A DNA stretch of 64,000 bases from NCBI GenBank assembly GCA_018883345.1, contig VEQG01000005.1, positions 1-64,000 on the forward strand, written 5' to 3'. Under the pieces are notes generated by a model, which was given only the letters and a program-made list of their open reading frames with translations, searched no databases and was not told the DNA's origin. A program made the position numbers and the translations under genes. Below, in pieces: positions 8,707 to 17,317 of this stretch (the stretch's first letter is position 1; every line of letters starts with the position of its first letter). The DNA comes from Candidatus Nanopelagicaceae bacterium (GTDB taxonomy: Bacteria > Actinomycetota > Actinomycetes > Nanopelagicales > Nanopelagicaceae).

Positions 8707-9271
8707 TTATTAAGTCAGTCAATGGCTTTCGGTTAGGTTGAGCTTTTTCTCGTTCTGCCATCTGAGCCGGCAAAATATCTGAATCTGCTTGGCGACCAAT
8801 TGCAATGACCACCACAGGTTCGAAAGTTGTTAAATCAAAAGTTTGACACATCACGTCGTGATTGAAACCAGTCATTTGATGAGTTACGTATCCGCGATGA
8901 TGTGCTTCAAAAGTTCCTTGAGAAACAGCTAGACCAAGATCGTATTGATAACTTGGGTGTGGATCGCCATTACTTCGTTGCTTGGTGCCTGCAACCAGAA
9001 GTAAGGCACTTGAATTTCTTGCCCATGTTTGATTGAACTCTCCTAGTCCATTAAGTATTTGGTTAAAAGTTTCTTCGCCGCGTTTGCCAAAAATAAAACG
9101 CCAAGGTTGTTCGTTAAATGCAGATGGCGCTAATCGCGCTGCCTCTAAAATTGCATGTAGATCATTTTTAGATATTTCATCGCTTATATCGAAAGCTCGT
9201 GGACTCCAGCGATTATTGATTAATGGATGTAAATCAAAATCCGTCGGTGCTTTTTTAACAACTTTTGCCAT
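8690..9271 (-). CDS. nitroreductase family protein
   Basis: An FMN-dependent NAD(P)H oxidoreductase-like protein, 193 aa from ATG 9271. It has the N-terminal LINNRWSPRAF arginine motif (FMN phosphate contact), AARLAPSAFNEQPWRF and a C-terminal VVVIAIGR strand. The physiological substrate is not predictable. ATG 9271 is preferred over an upstream in-frame ATG at 9304, because GAAAGG lies six bases before it and homology starts there. The gene probably has its own promoter. Confidence 0.88.
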   Translation of the reverse strand: MAKVVKKAPTDFDLHPLINNRWSPRAFDISDEISKNDLHAILEAARLAPSAFNEQPWRFIFGKRGEETFNQILNGLGEFNQTWARNSSALLLVAGTKQRSNGDPHPSYQYDLGLAVSQGTFEAHHRGYVTHQMTGFNHDVMCQTFDLTTFEPVVVIAIGRQADSDILPAQMAEREKAQPNRKPLTDLIIKGSL

Positions 9272-9299
9272 CAGAAACCTTTCATTAACCATGCCATGT

Positions 9300-9337
9300 A
9301 ACAACTATAAAGGGGTTGTTATTCCCGACAATTCCCG
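9300..9337 (-). promoter_or_regulatory. candidate promoter/operator of the nitroreductase gene
   Basis: On the minus strand TATAGT (9309-9304) sits 16 bases from a TTGTCG -35-like hexamer (9331-9326). An inverted repeat AACAAC/GTTGTT (9300-9305 and 9315-9320) straddles the -10. A direct repeat ATTCCCG occurs at 9321 and 9331. Both features look like regulator contact sites, but this is inference. Confidence 0.35.
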
Positions 9338-9405
9338 CATAATTATTGATGAGAGTTGCCTTTAATTTTTAAAGTGATACCCTCGGTTTCAGAACGAGAA
9401 CTCTG

Positions 9406-9484
9406 TATTACATAAACGAAAAGGAGAGTACAACTCAATCTCTGATCGAAATCGATCTTGACAATTGTATGTACTGATTTAAAA
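9406..9484 (+). promoter_or_regulatory. promoter and conserved 5' leader of aminotransferase copy 1
   Basis: A -10-like TATTAC (9406-9411) is followed by AGGAGA (9422-9427), then exactly 57 bases to the ATG. No start codon lies at a useful distance from this purine tract, and no ribosome site precedes the ATG. The leader of the second gene copy (31289-31365) has the same AGGAGA, the same 57-base distance and a shared ACTCAA-N-CTCT block just downstream of it. Confidence 0.4.
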
Positions 9485-10879
9485 ATGCAAACCCGCGCTA
9501 ATCACGCACAAACTTTTAGACACACACCAAACTCTGTAAAACCATTAAATGAAGCAAAAATTGCGGCGCTGTTAGATCAAGAGTGGGCGCGCTATAAAGA
9601 GACAACTTCAAAATCTGGTATCGAACATGATGCTGCCAAGCGCGTACTGCCTTTAGGTGCCACCAGCTCTTTCCAGCATTGGGATCCATACCCACTATCC
9701 ATCGTCTCTGCACAAGGTGCATGGATGACCGATGTTGATGGCAGACAATTACTTGATCTCTCAATGGGTTTTGGTGCGATGCTTGCGGGACATTTAAATC
9801 CTGATGTAGTTCGCGAACTTCAAACTTCACTTGAAATTGGAACACTTTTTGTAACTCCTTCGCCCATATCAACTGATGCCGCGGAGAGAATCTGTAAGCG
9901 ATTTGGTTTGGATTTAGTTCGATTTACGAATTCTGGTACTGAAGCAACTATGTATGCAGTTCGTACTGCGCGCGCATACTCCGGTCGCAATGGAATCGTG
10001 AAAATTGAAGGCGGTTACCACGGCAGTTATGACCCGTTAATGGTCTCATCAAAACCTGCAATTGCTGAAGCTGGAGATGAGCATCTTCCAAATTCCGTAA
10101 CACCTTATGGAGCAGTGCCCGGAGAAGTTTGGGTTGCTCCTTATAACGATGCTGAAGCAATTGAAGAAATCTTTAAGAAACATAAGAGTGAAATTGCTTG
10201 TTTGATTATGGAACCAGTTCTAGAGAACATCGGAATTGTGCTTCCGGATTCCGGGTACTTGGAGCGCGTTCGGGAACTTTGTACTGAATATGACATCGTT
10301 TTAATTTTTGATGAAGTAAAAACCGGTTTAACAGCTGGACCACAAGGTGCTTCAGAACGATTGGGAGTTAATCCAGATCTCATCTGTTTAGCAAAATCAA
10401 TTGGTGGTGGAATTCCACTTGCAGCATTTGGTGGAGATTTACGCTTTATGCAAACTGTTGTTGATGGTCGTATGGCTCATTTCGGCACCTTCAATGGAAA
10501 TCCGTTAGCAATGGCTGGCGTACGAGCAATCGACAAAATCTGCACGCCAGAAGCACTGGCCAAGGCTGAGAATTGGAATGATCAAGCTTTACTACGTATT
10601 ACCGATGTAATTAATGAATTCGAATTACCTGCTCATACAGTTGGATTTGGAGTTAAAGGTTGCATTACTTGGTCTGCAAATCCAGTTCGAAATTACCGTG
10701 ATTACAAATCAACTAATTTCCAAGTTGCAGAACTTTCTTGGTTATGGTCAATCAACCGTGGCATCATTACTCCGCCAGGTTTAGATGAGCAATGGTTAAT
10801 TTCATTAGCTCATGGCCAACGTGAAATTGATATTCTGGTAGAAGATTTCACATCTTTAGCTAAGTCACTGCGCGCATAA
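9485..10879 (+). CDS. class III PLP aminotransferase, HemL-like, copy 1
   Basis: A 464-aa fold-type I PLP enzyme of the glutamate-1-semialdehyde aminotransferase-like group. FTNSGTEATMYAVRTARA binds PLP phosphate, YHGSYDPLM follows, IFDEVKTG carries the PLP Asp, and CLAKSIGGG holds the Schiff-base Lys. The substrate is unknown. It is longer than true HemL and has a distinctive N-terminus (MQTRANHAQTF). ATG 9485 is chosen over TTG 9458 because it gives the same length and N-terminus as the close paralogue at 31366-32760. Nearby polyamine import and semialdehyde dehydrogenase genes make amine or polyamine catabolism possible, but this is not shown. Confidence 0.85.
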   Translation: MQTRANHAQTFRHTPNSVKPLNEAKIAALLDQEWARYKETTSKSGIEHDAAKRVLPLGATSSFQHWDPYPLSIVSAQGAWMTDVDGRQLLDLSMGFGAMLAGHLNPDVVRELQTSLEIGTLFVTPSPISTDAAERICKRFGLDLVRFTNSGTEATMYAVRTARAYSGRNGIVKIEGGYHGSYDPLMVSSKPAIAEAGDEHLPNSVTPYGAVPGEVWVAPYNDAEAIEEIFKKHKSEIACLIMEPVLENIGIVLPDSGYLERVRELCTEYDIVLIFDEVKTGLTAGPQGASERLGVNPDLICLAKSIGGGIPLAAFGGDLRFMQTVVDGRMAHFGTFNGNPLAMAGVRAIDKICTPEALAKAENWNDQALLRITDVINEFELPAHTVGFGVKGCITWSANPVRNYRDYKSTNFQVAELSWLWSINRGIITPPGLDEQWLISLAHGQREIDILVEDFTSLAKSLRA

Positions 10880-10884
10880 AGCGA

Positions 10885-10890
10885 TAAACT
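10885..10890 (+). promoter_or_regulatory. -10 element TAAACT of the ABC-2 exporter operon
   Basis: TAAACT ends seven bases before ATG 10898, in the 18-base gap after the aminotransferase stop. The exporter genes can therefore be transcribed on their own as leaderless mRNA. Confidence 0.45.
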
Positions 10891-10897
10891 GCTCTTT

Positions 10898-11824
10898 ATG
10901 TCTGAAGAGTTAATAGTTGCTCGCGGCTTGACCAAGAAATTTGGTGACTTCACTGCGGTTGATGGGATTGATTTCTCTGTAATGCGTGGAGAATCCTTTG
11001 GATTACTTGGGCCAAATGGCGCAGGTAAATCTACGACGATGCGAATTATTGGCGCCACCTCTCAAAGAACTGGCGGAGAAATCACAATTCTCGGCAAAGA
11101 TCCTGAGAAGTTTGGTCCGCAGATTCGTGCACACCTTGGAGTAGTTCCGCAGAAAGATAATCTGGACGAACAGTTAACTGTTACTCAAAATCTTTACATC
11201 TATGGACGCTATTTCGGTCTTTCAAATAAATTTATAAAAGGAAAAATTGAAGAGTTACTGGAATTTGCGCAATTAGAGGAGAAGCGCGATGCCAAAGTGG
11301 ACTCTTTATCTGGCGGCATGAAGCGTCGATTAACTATTGCCAGAGCTTTAGTTTCTGAGCCTGAAATTTTGATGCTAGATGAACCAACAACTGGTTTAGA
11401 TCCGCAGGCGCGTCACATTCTTTGGGATCGCTTATTCCGTCTGAAAGAGAAAGGTGTCACTTTAGTTATTACCACTCACTTTATGGATGAGGCAGAACAA
11501 CTATGTGAACGTTTAATTGTTATTGATCGTGGCAAAATCATGGCGGAGGGCTCTCCGGCAGATTTAATTAAACGTTACTCTTCTAAAGAGGTATTAGAGC
11601 TTCGCTTTGGTTCTGAAAACAATGAAGCTGTAGCCGATAAATTACGTGATAAATGTGAACGGTTAGAAGTGCTACCGGATCGCGTGCTGCTTTATTCTGA
11701 AGATGCCGAACACGTGCTGGAAGAGATTGTTCGCTCTGGCTTGCAGCCAAAAACTTCATTGGTCCGTCGATCATCTCTGGAAGATGTCTTCTTGCGCCTT
11801 ACCGGAAGAACTTTGATCGAATAA
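10898..11824 (+). CDS. ABC transporter ATP-binding protein (DrrA/ABC-2 export type)
   Basis: The 308-aa ATPase subunit of an exporter. Walker A is GPNGAGKST (about 42-50), the signature is LSGGMKRR, Walker B LMLDEPTTGLDP and the switch His is in TTHFMDEAE. The ~80-residue C-terminal tail with LEDVFLRLTGR is characteristic of the DrrA/antibiotic or lipid-exporter branch. Its TAA overlaps the ATG of the first permease. The substrate is unknown. Confidence 0.92.
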   Translation: MSEELIVARGLTKKFGDFTAVDGIDFSVMRGESFGLLGPNGAGKSTTMRIIGATSQRTGGEITILGKDPEKFGPQIRAHLGVVPQKDNLDEQLTVTQNLYIYGRYFGLSNKFIKGKIEELLEFAQLEEKRDAKVDSLSGGMKRRLTIARALVSEPEILMLDEPTTGLDPQARHILWDRLFRLKEKGVTLVITTHFMDEAEQLCERLIVIDRGKIMAEGSPADLIKRYSSKEVLELRFGSENNEAVADKLRDKCERLEVLPDRVLLYSEDAEHVLEEIVRSGLQPKTSLVRRSSLEDVFLRLTGRTLIE

Positions 11825-12612
11825 TGCGAAAAGTGGCAGCTGGCGGTTCGCGCTTTGTATTAGAAGCACGTCTTGCAAGTATGAGGAAATTTATAAGAAT
11901 CATTGTGCTTTATTCTGTAATGAATCCACTGCTCTACTTATTAGCAATTGGCGTAGGCGTTGGTACTTTAATCAATCAAAACTCTGGCGGTATAGACGGA
12001 GTTGAATATTTAGTTTTCTTGGCACCGGCACTTCTTGCAAACGCCGCCATTCAAGGTTCAATGGATGAAACTATTTTCCCTACTTTAGGTGGTTTTCTCT
12101 GGGAGAAAACTTTCTTCGGCATGAATGCGACTCCACTTGGTGGACGTGCGATTGCACTTGGTGTTTATTGGGCTGCGATGGTTAGAAATATTTTCACGGT
12201 AGTTTGTTACTACTTGGTGATGATGGCATTCGGAGTTCTGAAAGCGCCAAATGCTTGGCTGGCACTTCCAGCTGGAATACTTGCCGGAGCCGCTTTTGGC
12301 GCAGTGATGCTGGCATTCGCTGCCAATGTGAAGAATGAAGATCATTTCTTCACATTTGTCGGCAGATTTGTAATTCAACCAATGTTTTTCTTAAGTGGCA
12401 CCTTCTTTCCCCTTGAATCGATACCAATTTTCTTACGCTGGATAGGCTGGATTTCCCCGCTCTGGCATGCCACTGATTTAGGTAGATATCTAACTTATGG
12501 TCGAGATATCCCGATGGCCTTAGTTTTAATACACGTAATCTTTTTAGTGGCCATGATTGTTATTGGTTTGAAGTTAGCTTTTAAAGCATTTGATCGGAGG
12601 CTTGCAAAATGA
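11824..12612 (+). CDS. ABC-2 type permease, first subunit
   Basis: A 262-aa membrane protein with six hydrophobic segments, including YLVFLAPALLANAAIQG and the conserved FFLSGTFFPLESIP loop of ABC-2 permeases. It starts within the ATPase stop codon and ends in an ATGA overlap with the second permease, implying a fixed ratio of one ATPase gene to two different permeases. Confidence 0.9.
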   Translation: MRKVAAGGSRFVLEARLASMRKFIRIIVLYSVMNPLLYLLAIGVGVGTLINQNSGGIDGVEYLVFLAPALLANAAIQGSMDETIFPTLGGFLWEKTFFGMNATPLGGRAIALGVYWAAMVRNIFTVVCYYLVMMAFGVLKAPNAWLALPAGILAGAAFGAVMLAFAANVKNEDHFFTFVGRFVIQPMFFLSGTFFPLESIPIFLRWIGWISPLWHATDLGRYLTYGRDIPMALVLIHVIFLVAMIVIGLKLAFKAFDRRLAK

Positions 12613-13439
12613 GTTTCTTATCCGCGATTGCAATTGCCGAAAGACGAATTGGAAAACCTGGAGAAGGAATTTATTCTGGTCGTTCAAGAGTGGTCTTAGA
12701 ACGTAGTTGGATTCAATTTAAAACTTCGGCATGGATGGTAGTCGCCTCTGGATTTATCGAACCTCTACTTAATTTAATAGTTTTTGGTTATGGCGTTGGT
12801 AATTACATCGGCGATATCAAATTAGACAATGGCTTGGTTGTTAGTTACGCATCATTTGTAGTGCCTGGACTTTTGGCATCAGCTGCAATGATGGGCGCAA
12901 TCATGGATGCAACTTGGAATGTTTTCTTTAAGATACATGAATCTCGCCTTTATCATGCAATGCTCGCAACTTCACTTGGGCCGATGGATGTAGCACTAGG
13001 TGAAATTGCCTGGGCATTACTGCGTGGCTCGCTTTATTCAACTGCATTTATGGCAGTTGTAACTCCACTTGGATTAATTGAATCTTGGTGGGCATTACTT
13101 GTAATTCCTGCCGGTGTTCTAATTGGCTTTGGTTTTGCTGCAATTGGTATGGCGCTTACAAGTTATATGACCAGTTTTCAACATATGGGTTTAATCAATA
13201 TTGTGCTTTTACCAATTACATTATTTAGTGGATCGTTCTTCCCACTTTCTGTGCTTCCAGATAGGTTGGCAAGTATTGTTTACTGGACACCTTTAACACA
13301 GGGAATTGAATTGATGCGCATGCTCACATTAGGCACCGTGGATTCGAGCATATTTGTTCACATCATCTATTTCACAATTTTTATTGCAGGTGGCCTCTAC
13401 TTCACCACGCGCCGCCTCAATGCGCTATTTATGAAATAG
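12609..13439 (+). CDS. ABC-2 type permease, second subunit
   Basis: A 276-aa six-helix ABC-2 permease related to the preceding subunit: VVPGLLASAAMMGAIMDATW matches the partner's APALLANAAIQGSMDET, and LFSGSFFPLSVLPD matches its SGTFFPL loop. The two probably pair as a heterodimer around the ATPase. The hydrophilic N-terminus of about 30 residues is longer than in the partner. Confidence 0.9.
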   Translation: MSFLSAIAIAERRIGKPGEGIYSGRSRVVLERSWIQFKTSAWMVVASGFIEPLLNLIVFGYGVGNYIGDIKLDNGLVVSYASFVVPGLLASAAMMGAIMDATWNVFFKIHESRLYHAMLATSLGPMDVALGEIAWALLRGSLYSTAFMAVVTPLGLIESWWALLVIPAGVLIGFGFAAIGMALTSYMTSFQHMGLINIVLLPITLFSGSFFPLSVLPDRLASIVYWTPLTQGIELMRMLTLGTVDSSIFVHIIYFTIFIAGGLYFTTRRLNALFMK

Positions 13440-13443
13440 CCCT

Positions 13444-13449
13444 TAGAAT
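13444..13449 (+). promoter_or_regulatory. -10 element TAGAAT of the Wzm/Wzt-like pair
   Basis: TAGAAT ends six bases before ATG 13456, in the 16-base gap after the second permease. This suggests a separate leaderless transcript for the polysaccharide exporter. Confidence 0.45.
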
Positions 13450-13455
13450 TAACTA

Positions 13456-14277
13456 ATGCAGGTATACGACTCCGCTGAAAGACAGATTCCAGTCTTATTT
13501 CAGCTCAAGGAAATCTATAGAAATCGTGCCCTGCTGCGCATTTTAATTGTTCGGGATTTGACCGTCAGATATAAAAGATCAGTACTTGGTGTCGGCTGGT
13601 CTCTACTCAATCCAATTTTGACGACCACCGTCATGTTCTATGTATTTAACACCGTTTTCATGCGGGGACTTGATAACCGTGAAACTTTCTTGCCCTACCT
13701 CTTTGCCGGTGTTTTGATGAGTACTTTCTTTACGCAAGGAGTTAACTTTGCAGCTGATGCAATTTCAGGTGGTGCTGGGCTATTAAATAAAGTTTATGTA
13801 AGGCCAGAAATTTTTGCTTTATCGGGCACTATTAGTTCAGCAATTAATTTCATTTTTGGTTTGATTCCACTTACCTTGGTCGTATTTGTGATGGGTAAAA
13901 CTCTTAATGCAAGAGCATTTTTAATAATTCCAATCATCTTCTTCATGATTTTACTGACGACTGGCTTTGGCTTAATGTTCGCTATTGCCTACCTAGAATT
14001 CGATGATGCCCGCCATTTAATTCAAGTTTTATTAATGCTCCTGACTTATATGACCCCAGTTTTTTACTCTCTCAGTTCTCTAGGTCCTAACACTCAGAAA
14101 GTGATTGGCAAGAATCCCCTAACTTCATTTTTAAATGTGCTCCGAGAATCATGGGGTGGCACATTCAACGGCACAATCAATGATTGGATCTACTTGTCTT
14201 CTTTCTCAACAATCATTTTTGCGCTTGGATTATTTCTATTTGCTAAATGGTGGCCTAAAGGTGTGACCAAGTTATGA
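13456..14277 (+). CDS. polysaccharide/O-antigen ABC export permease (Wzm/TagG-like)
   Basis: A 273-aa ABC-2 permease of the polysaccharide-export branch. The cytoplasmic gate-helix region RALLRILIVRDLTVRYKRSVLGVGW (given in part) precedes the first membrane helix, and LNPILTTTVMFYVF is typical. About six helices are seen, with MTPVFYSLSSL in the conserved C-terminal loop. It moves a lipid-linked glycan made in the cytosol. It overlaps the following ATPase by ATGA. The glycosyltransferase genes at 22.6-26.3 kb are candidate suppliers of the glycan. Confidence 0.9.
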   Translation: MQVYDSAERQIPVLFQLKEIYRNRALLRILIVRDLTVRYKRSVLGVGWSLLNPILTTTVMFYVFNTVFMRGLDNRETFLPYLFAGVLMSTFFTQGVNFAADAISGGAGLLNKVYVRPEIFALSGTISSAINFIFGLIPLTLVVFVMGKTLNARAFLIIPIIFFMILLTTGFGLMFAIAYLEFDDARHLIQVLLMLLTYMTPVFYSLSSLGPNTQKVIGKNPLTSFLNVLRESWGGTFNGTINDWIYLSSFSTIIFALGLFLFAKWWPKGVTKL

Positions 14278-15011
14278 CCCAGGTTGTTTCACTTGAAAAT
14301 GTCTCCGTGCAATATCGAAGAGCAACCACCAAATCTCGTTCGATGAAACAAGCTACCGTTGAAATATTAAAAGGTAAGCGCAAATTCCAAACTTTTAAAG
14401 CTTTAGATGATGTCTCTTTTGAAATTCGCTCCGGTGAAATTCTTGCGGTTATTGGTCGCAATGGATCAGGAAAATCAACGCTATTAAAGGTAATTAGTCG
14501 TGTAATTCCCCCAACCGACGGAAGAATAATTGTCAAAGGCCACGTAGAGCCGATGATTGAACTTGGAGTGGGTTTTAATCCCGAGCTATCTGGACGTGAA
14601 AACATCATGCTAAATGCAGCAATTCACGGGCGTGATCCAAAATTAGTAAAAGAACGTATAGATGATTTAGTTGGCTGGGCAGGGCTTGAAGATGTAGTTG
14701 ATTTACCGCTTCGCACTTATTCAAGCGGTATGGTTGCACGTTTAGGTTTTTCAGTTGCTACTGATATTAATCCCGATATTGTTTTGGTCGATGAAGTTTT
14801 AGCAGTTGGAGATATTGATTTTATGGAAAAATCTCGCGCCCGTATGGAGAAAATTATGGGTGAAGGATCGACTGTAGTTTTAGTTTCACACGATCTTGAG
14901 ACCGTACGTTCGCTTGCGACCCGTGCTATCTGGATGGAACACGGCAAGATTCGCGCTGAAGGTACACCCGCTGAAATTATAGATAAGTACGTTAATTCGC
15001 CCCACGCTTAA
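14274..15011 (+). CDS. polysaccharide ABC export ATPase (Wzt/TagH-like, short form)
   Basis: A 245-aa ATPase partner of the preceding permease. Walker A is GRNGSGKST and the unusual signature is YSSGMVARLGFSVA, which marks this branch (in place of LSGGQ). Walker B is DIVLVDEVLAVGD and the switch is VSHDLETV. It stops after the nucleotide-binding domain, so it lacks the C-terminal carbohydrate-binding domain that some Wzt proteins use to recognise chain ends. It ends in a 4-nt overlap with the convergent CDF gene. Confidence 0.92.
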   Translation: MTQVVSLENVSVQYRRATTKSRSMKQATVEILKGKRKFQTFKALDDVSFEIRSGEILAVIGRNGSGKSTLLKVISRVIPPTDGRIIVKGHVEPMIELGVGFNPELSGRENIMLNAAIHGRDPKLVKERIDDLVGWAGLEDVVDLPLRTYSSGMVARLGFSVATDINPDIVLVDEVLAVGDIDFMEKSRARMEKIMGEGSTVVLVSHDLETVRSLATRAIWMEHGKIRAEGTPAEIIDKYVNSPHA

Positions 15012-15583
15012 GCGCGGTGATCTTTATTTTCAGCGCGACTTGCAGTGATAATTTCTTTTGCGGCATCTGCATTCATTAAGAAGATAAAAATTCCGACAAT
15101 TAAATCTGGCCAGACGCTTGGTTGAAAAGTTGTAAATATGCCTGCACCGATAATCAAAATATTTGCCATGGCATCATTTCGAGCTGAATAGAAAGCGGCC
15201 ATAACTAGTCCGCCTTGCTCTTTGCGATGTTTTGCGATCATAAAGGCACAAGAAACGTTAACGACTAGCGCACCAATACCAACGTAACCCATCTTTGACC
15301 CGTCAGGAACTTCTGGATTTGAGAATTGATTTAATGCATTCCAGATAAATGCAATGCCCGGAACTAGCAGAATCGCGGCAAGTAAATAGCTGGTTTTCTG
15401 TCTACGAGTAATAGACCAGCCAATCGCAAGTGCAATTAAAATATTTACCGATGCATCTTCAAGAAAATCGATACTGTCGCCAAGTAGTGAAACTGAGTGA
15501 TACCTGCGACCGTAATAGAATTCAATGCAAAAATAGAGCAGATTTAAAGTTGCAACTATTAATACCGTCTTGCGCAGGGTCAT
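15008..15583 (-). CDS. cation-diffusion-facilitator-like transporter, truncated type
   Basis: A 191-aa membrane protein resembling the CDF membrane domain. HSVSLLGDSIDFLEDASVN carries the helix-2 Asp pair, and SARNDAMANIL corresponds to the helix-5 metal motif, with Asn where many CDF proteins have His. The C-terminal cytoplasmic domain is absent. The family usually moves Zn2+, Co2+ or Mn2+ out of the cell. The His-to-Asn change makes the ion uncertain. Confidence 0.75.
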   Translation of the reverse strand: MTLRKTVLIVATLNLLYFCIEFYYGRRYHSVSLLGDSIDFLEDASVNILIALAIGWSITRRQKTSYLLAAILLVPGIAFIWNALNQFSNPEVPDGSKMGYVGIGALVVNVSCAFMIAKHRKEQGGLVMAAFYSARNDAMANILIIGAGIFTTFQPSVWPDLIVGIFIFLMNADAAKEIITASRAENKDHRA

Positions 15584-15599
15584 TTGAGCATCTTAAACA

Positions 15600-16406
15600 T
15601 TAAATTCGTCCACCCGTTGTGGAATCACTTGAAAGTCTCTGAGACAGATATATCGGAATAATCGAGAAGATCACCAAAGTCGCAGCAACCACATTAACTA
15701 TTGGTGCTTGGTTGGGTCTAAATAAGTTATTAAAAATCCAAATAGGCAGTGTTTGAATTCCTGGGCCGGCGGTGAATGTTGTAACCACAATTTCATCGAA
15801 AGATAATCCGAATGCCAGTAAACCGCCCGCTAATAAAGCGGATGCCAAATTTGGAAGCGTGATTAATCTAAATGTCGTAAAACCATTGGCACCTAGATCC
15901 ATTGATGCTTCTTGCAGAGAAGTACCCATTCTGCGCAATCTCGCAATAACGTTGTTATAGACAATCACGATACAGAATGTGGCGTGGCCGATGATTATGG
16001 TTAATAAACCAGTTGAAAGACCAAGGGTGTTTGTAAATGTATTGTTAAGTGCAATGCCTGTCACGATACCTGGTAGCGAAATTGGCAGGACCACTAGCAA
16101 AGAGATTACCTCTTTGCCAAAGAAGTTATATCTGGCAACTGCAAAGGCAAGACAAGTACCTAAAATAAGCGCAATTAATGTCGCCACCAATCCGGCAAGT
16201 ACGGACCAGGTAATTGCTTCTCGTACACCAGTATTTGAAATGGCTTTGCTCCACCACATAGTTGTTAATTCACTTGGTGGCCAGCTAAAAGTTTTTGATG
16301 CATTAAATGAATTTAAAACCACGATTAATAGCGGTGTGTAAATAAAAGCTAACCCACATCCCATAAGTGCCGCTAAAACTAATTTGGTCCCTCTAGATAT
16401 TGTCAT
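15600..16406 (-). CDS. potC: spermidine/putrescine ABC importer permease PotC
   Basis: A 268-aa six-helix permease. The EAA loop is in EASMDLGANGFTTFRLITLPNL (given in part) and contacts the ATPase. PISLPGIVTGIALNNTF is typical of PotC. It overlaps potB by 4 nt and is the last gene of potA-potD-potB-potC. Confidence 0.9.
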   Translation of the reverse strand: MTISRGTKLVLAALMGCGLAFIYTPLLIVVLNSFNASKTFSWPPSELTTMWWSKAISNTGVREAITWSVLAGLVATLIALILGTCLAFAVARYNFFGKEVISLLVVLPISLPGIVTGIALNNTFTNTLGLSTGLLTIIIGHATFCIVIVYNNVIARLRRMGTSLQEASMDLGANGFTTFRLITLPNLASALLAGGLLAFGLSFDEIVVTTFTAGPGIQTLPIWIFNNLFRPNQAPIVNVVAATLVIFSIIPIYLSQRLSSDSTTGGRI

Positions 16407-17257
16407 AAGTTACTTAGCGCCCCTGATTTTCTTATCAACCATAAATAGCCAAACATGATTGCAATAGGAACTGCGCTAACAGTTGCCGCAAAGGGAAGAT
16501 TTAGACTGAAATTCTGATAAACAACATTGCCTAACATTTGGAATTTTCCACCAATAATTTGAACTGTGATGTAATCACCAAGACTCAAAGAGAAAGTGAA
16601 CATAGAACCGGCGATTATGCTGGGAACTAAGATTGGAAAGACTACTTTTCTGAGCGTGAAGAAATTTCCAGCACCTAAATCACTTGAAGCATCTAATAAC
16701 GAATTAGGTAATCGATCTAAGCCTGCGTAAATAGGCAGAATCATGTATGGCAGCCATAGATAAGTAAGTCCGATAATCACGGCAAACATTCCAAATCCTG
16801 GAGATTTCAAATTTAAAGGCGCCAAGAACCAATCTAAAACACCAGCACCAGGTTCTAGCATGGTGCGCCAAGCATAAATTTTCACCAAATACGAGGCCCA
16901 AAGCGGTGTTAGGACCAGTGAAACAAAAATCTTTTTACTGCGATTGCTCGCAATTTTTGCCATATAGAAAGCCATTGGCATGGCCAGCGCTACACATAAT
17001 AAAGTGACCGAGATAGCTACAAATAAAGTTCTTAAAACCACATTTCGGTAGGCGATGTCAGTTAATAAATCTTGGAAATTTCCTAGATTAAATTTGGCAA
17101 TTACATCGCCAGTAAATGTGTTGATGGTAAAAAAAGATGTAATTAAAAGCGCAAATAAAGCACCTAAGTATGCAACTACCAGCCAAAAGGTTGGTACTAA
17201 AAGAAGGGCAGTTAATCTGACTTTCTCTTTGCGGTGCATCCAATTAATTAATTTCAT
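16403..17257 (-). CDS. potB: spermidine/putrescine ABC importer permease PotB
   Basis: A 284-aa permease with six hydrophobic segments. The EAA-type loop is LLDASSDLGAGNFFTLRKVVFP (given in part), and TPLWASYLVKIYAW is a PotB-type motif. It lies downstream of potD across a strong stem-loop (17283-17310), which may lower its level relative to the binding protein. Confidence 0.9.
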   Translation of the reverse strand: MKLINWMHRKEKVRLTALLLVPTFWLVVAYLGALFALLITSFFTINTFTGDVIAKFNLGNFQDLLTDIAYRNVVLRTLFVAISVTLLCVALAMPMAFYMAKIASNRSKKIFVSLVLTPLWASYLVKIYAWRTMLEPGAGVLDWFLAPLNLKSPGFGMFAVIIGLTYLWLPYMILPIYAGLDRLPNSLLDASSDLGAGNFFTLRKVVFPILVPSIIAGSMFTFSLSLGDYITVQIIGGKFQMLGNVVYQNFSLNLPFAATVSAVPIAIMFGYLWLIRKSGALSNL

Positions 17258-17282
17258 CGCTACTTTCAGTTGAATTAATAGA

Positions 17283-17310
17283 AACGTGGGGCGCCTTAGC
17301 GCCCCACGTT
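17283..17310 (-). terminator. 12-bp perfect stem-loop between potD and potB
   Basis: AACGTGGGGCGC (17283-17294) pairs perfectly with GCGCCCCACGTT (17299-17310) around a four-base loop. On the potD strand it is followed by TTTC, then A/T-rich sequence. It lies directly after the potD stop. Partial termination or 3'-end protection of potD mRNA are both plausible. Confidence 0.7.
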
Positions 17311-17317
17311 CTGCTAT

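Noticed and set aside
17283-17310. Strong palindrome as a dispersed REP-like repeat
   Set aside because: I found no second copy in the window; its location after potD fits an operon stem-loop.
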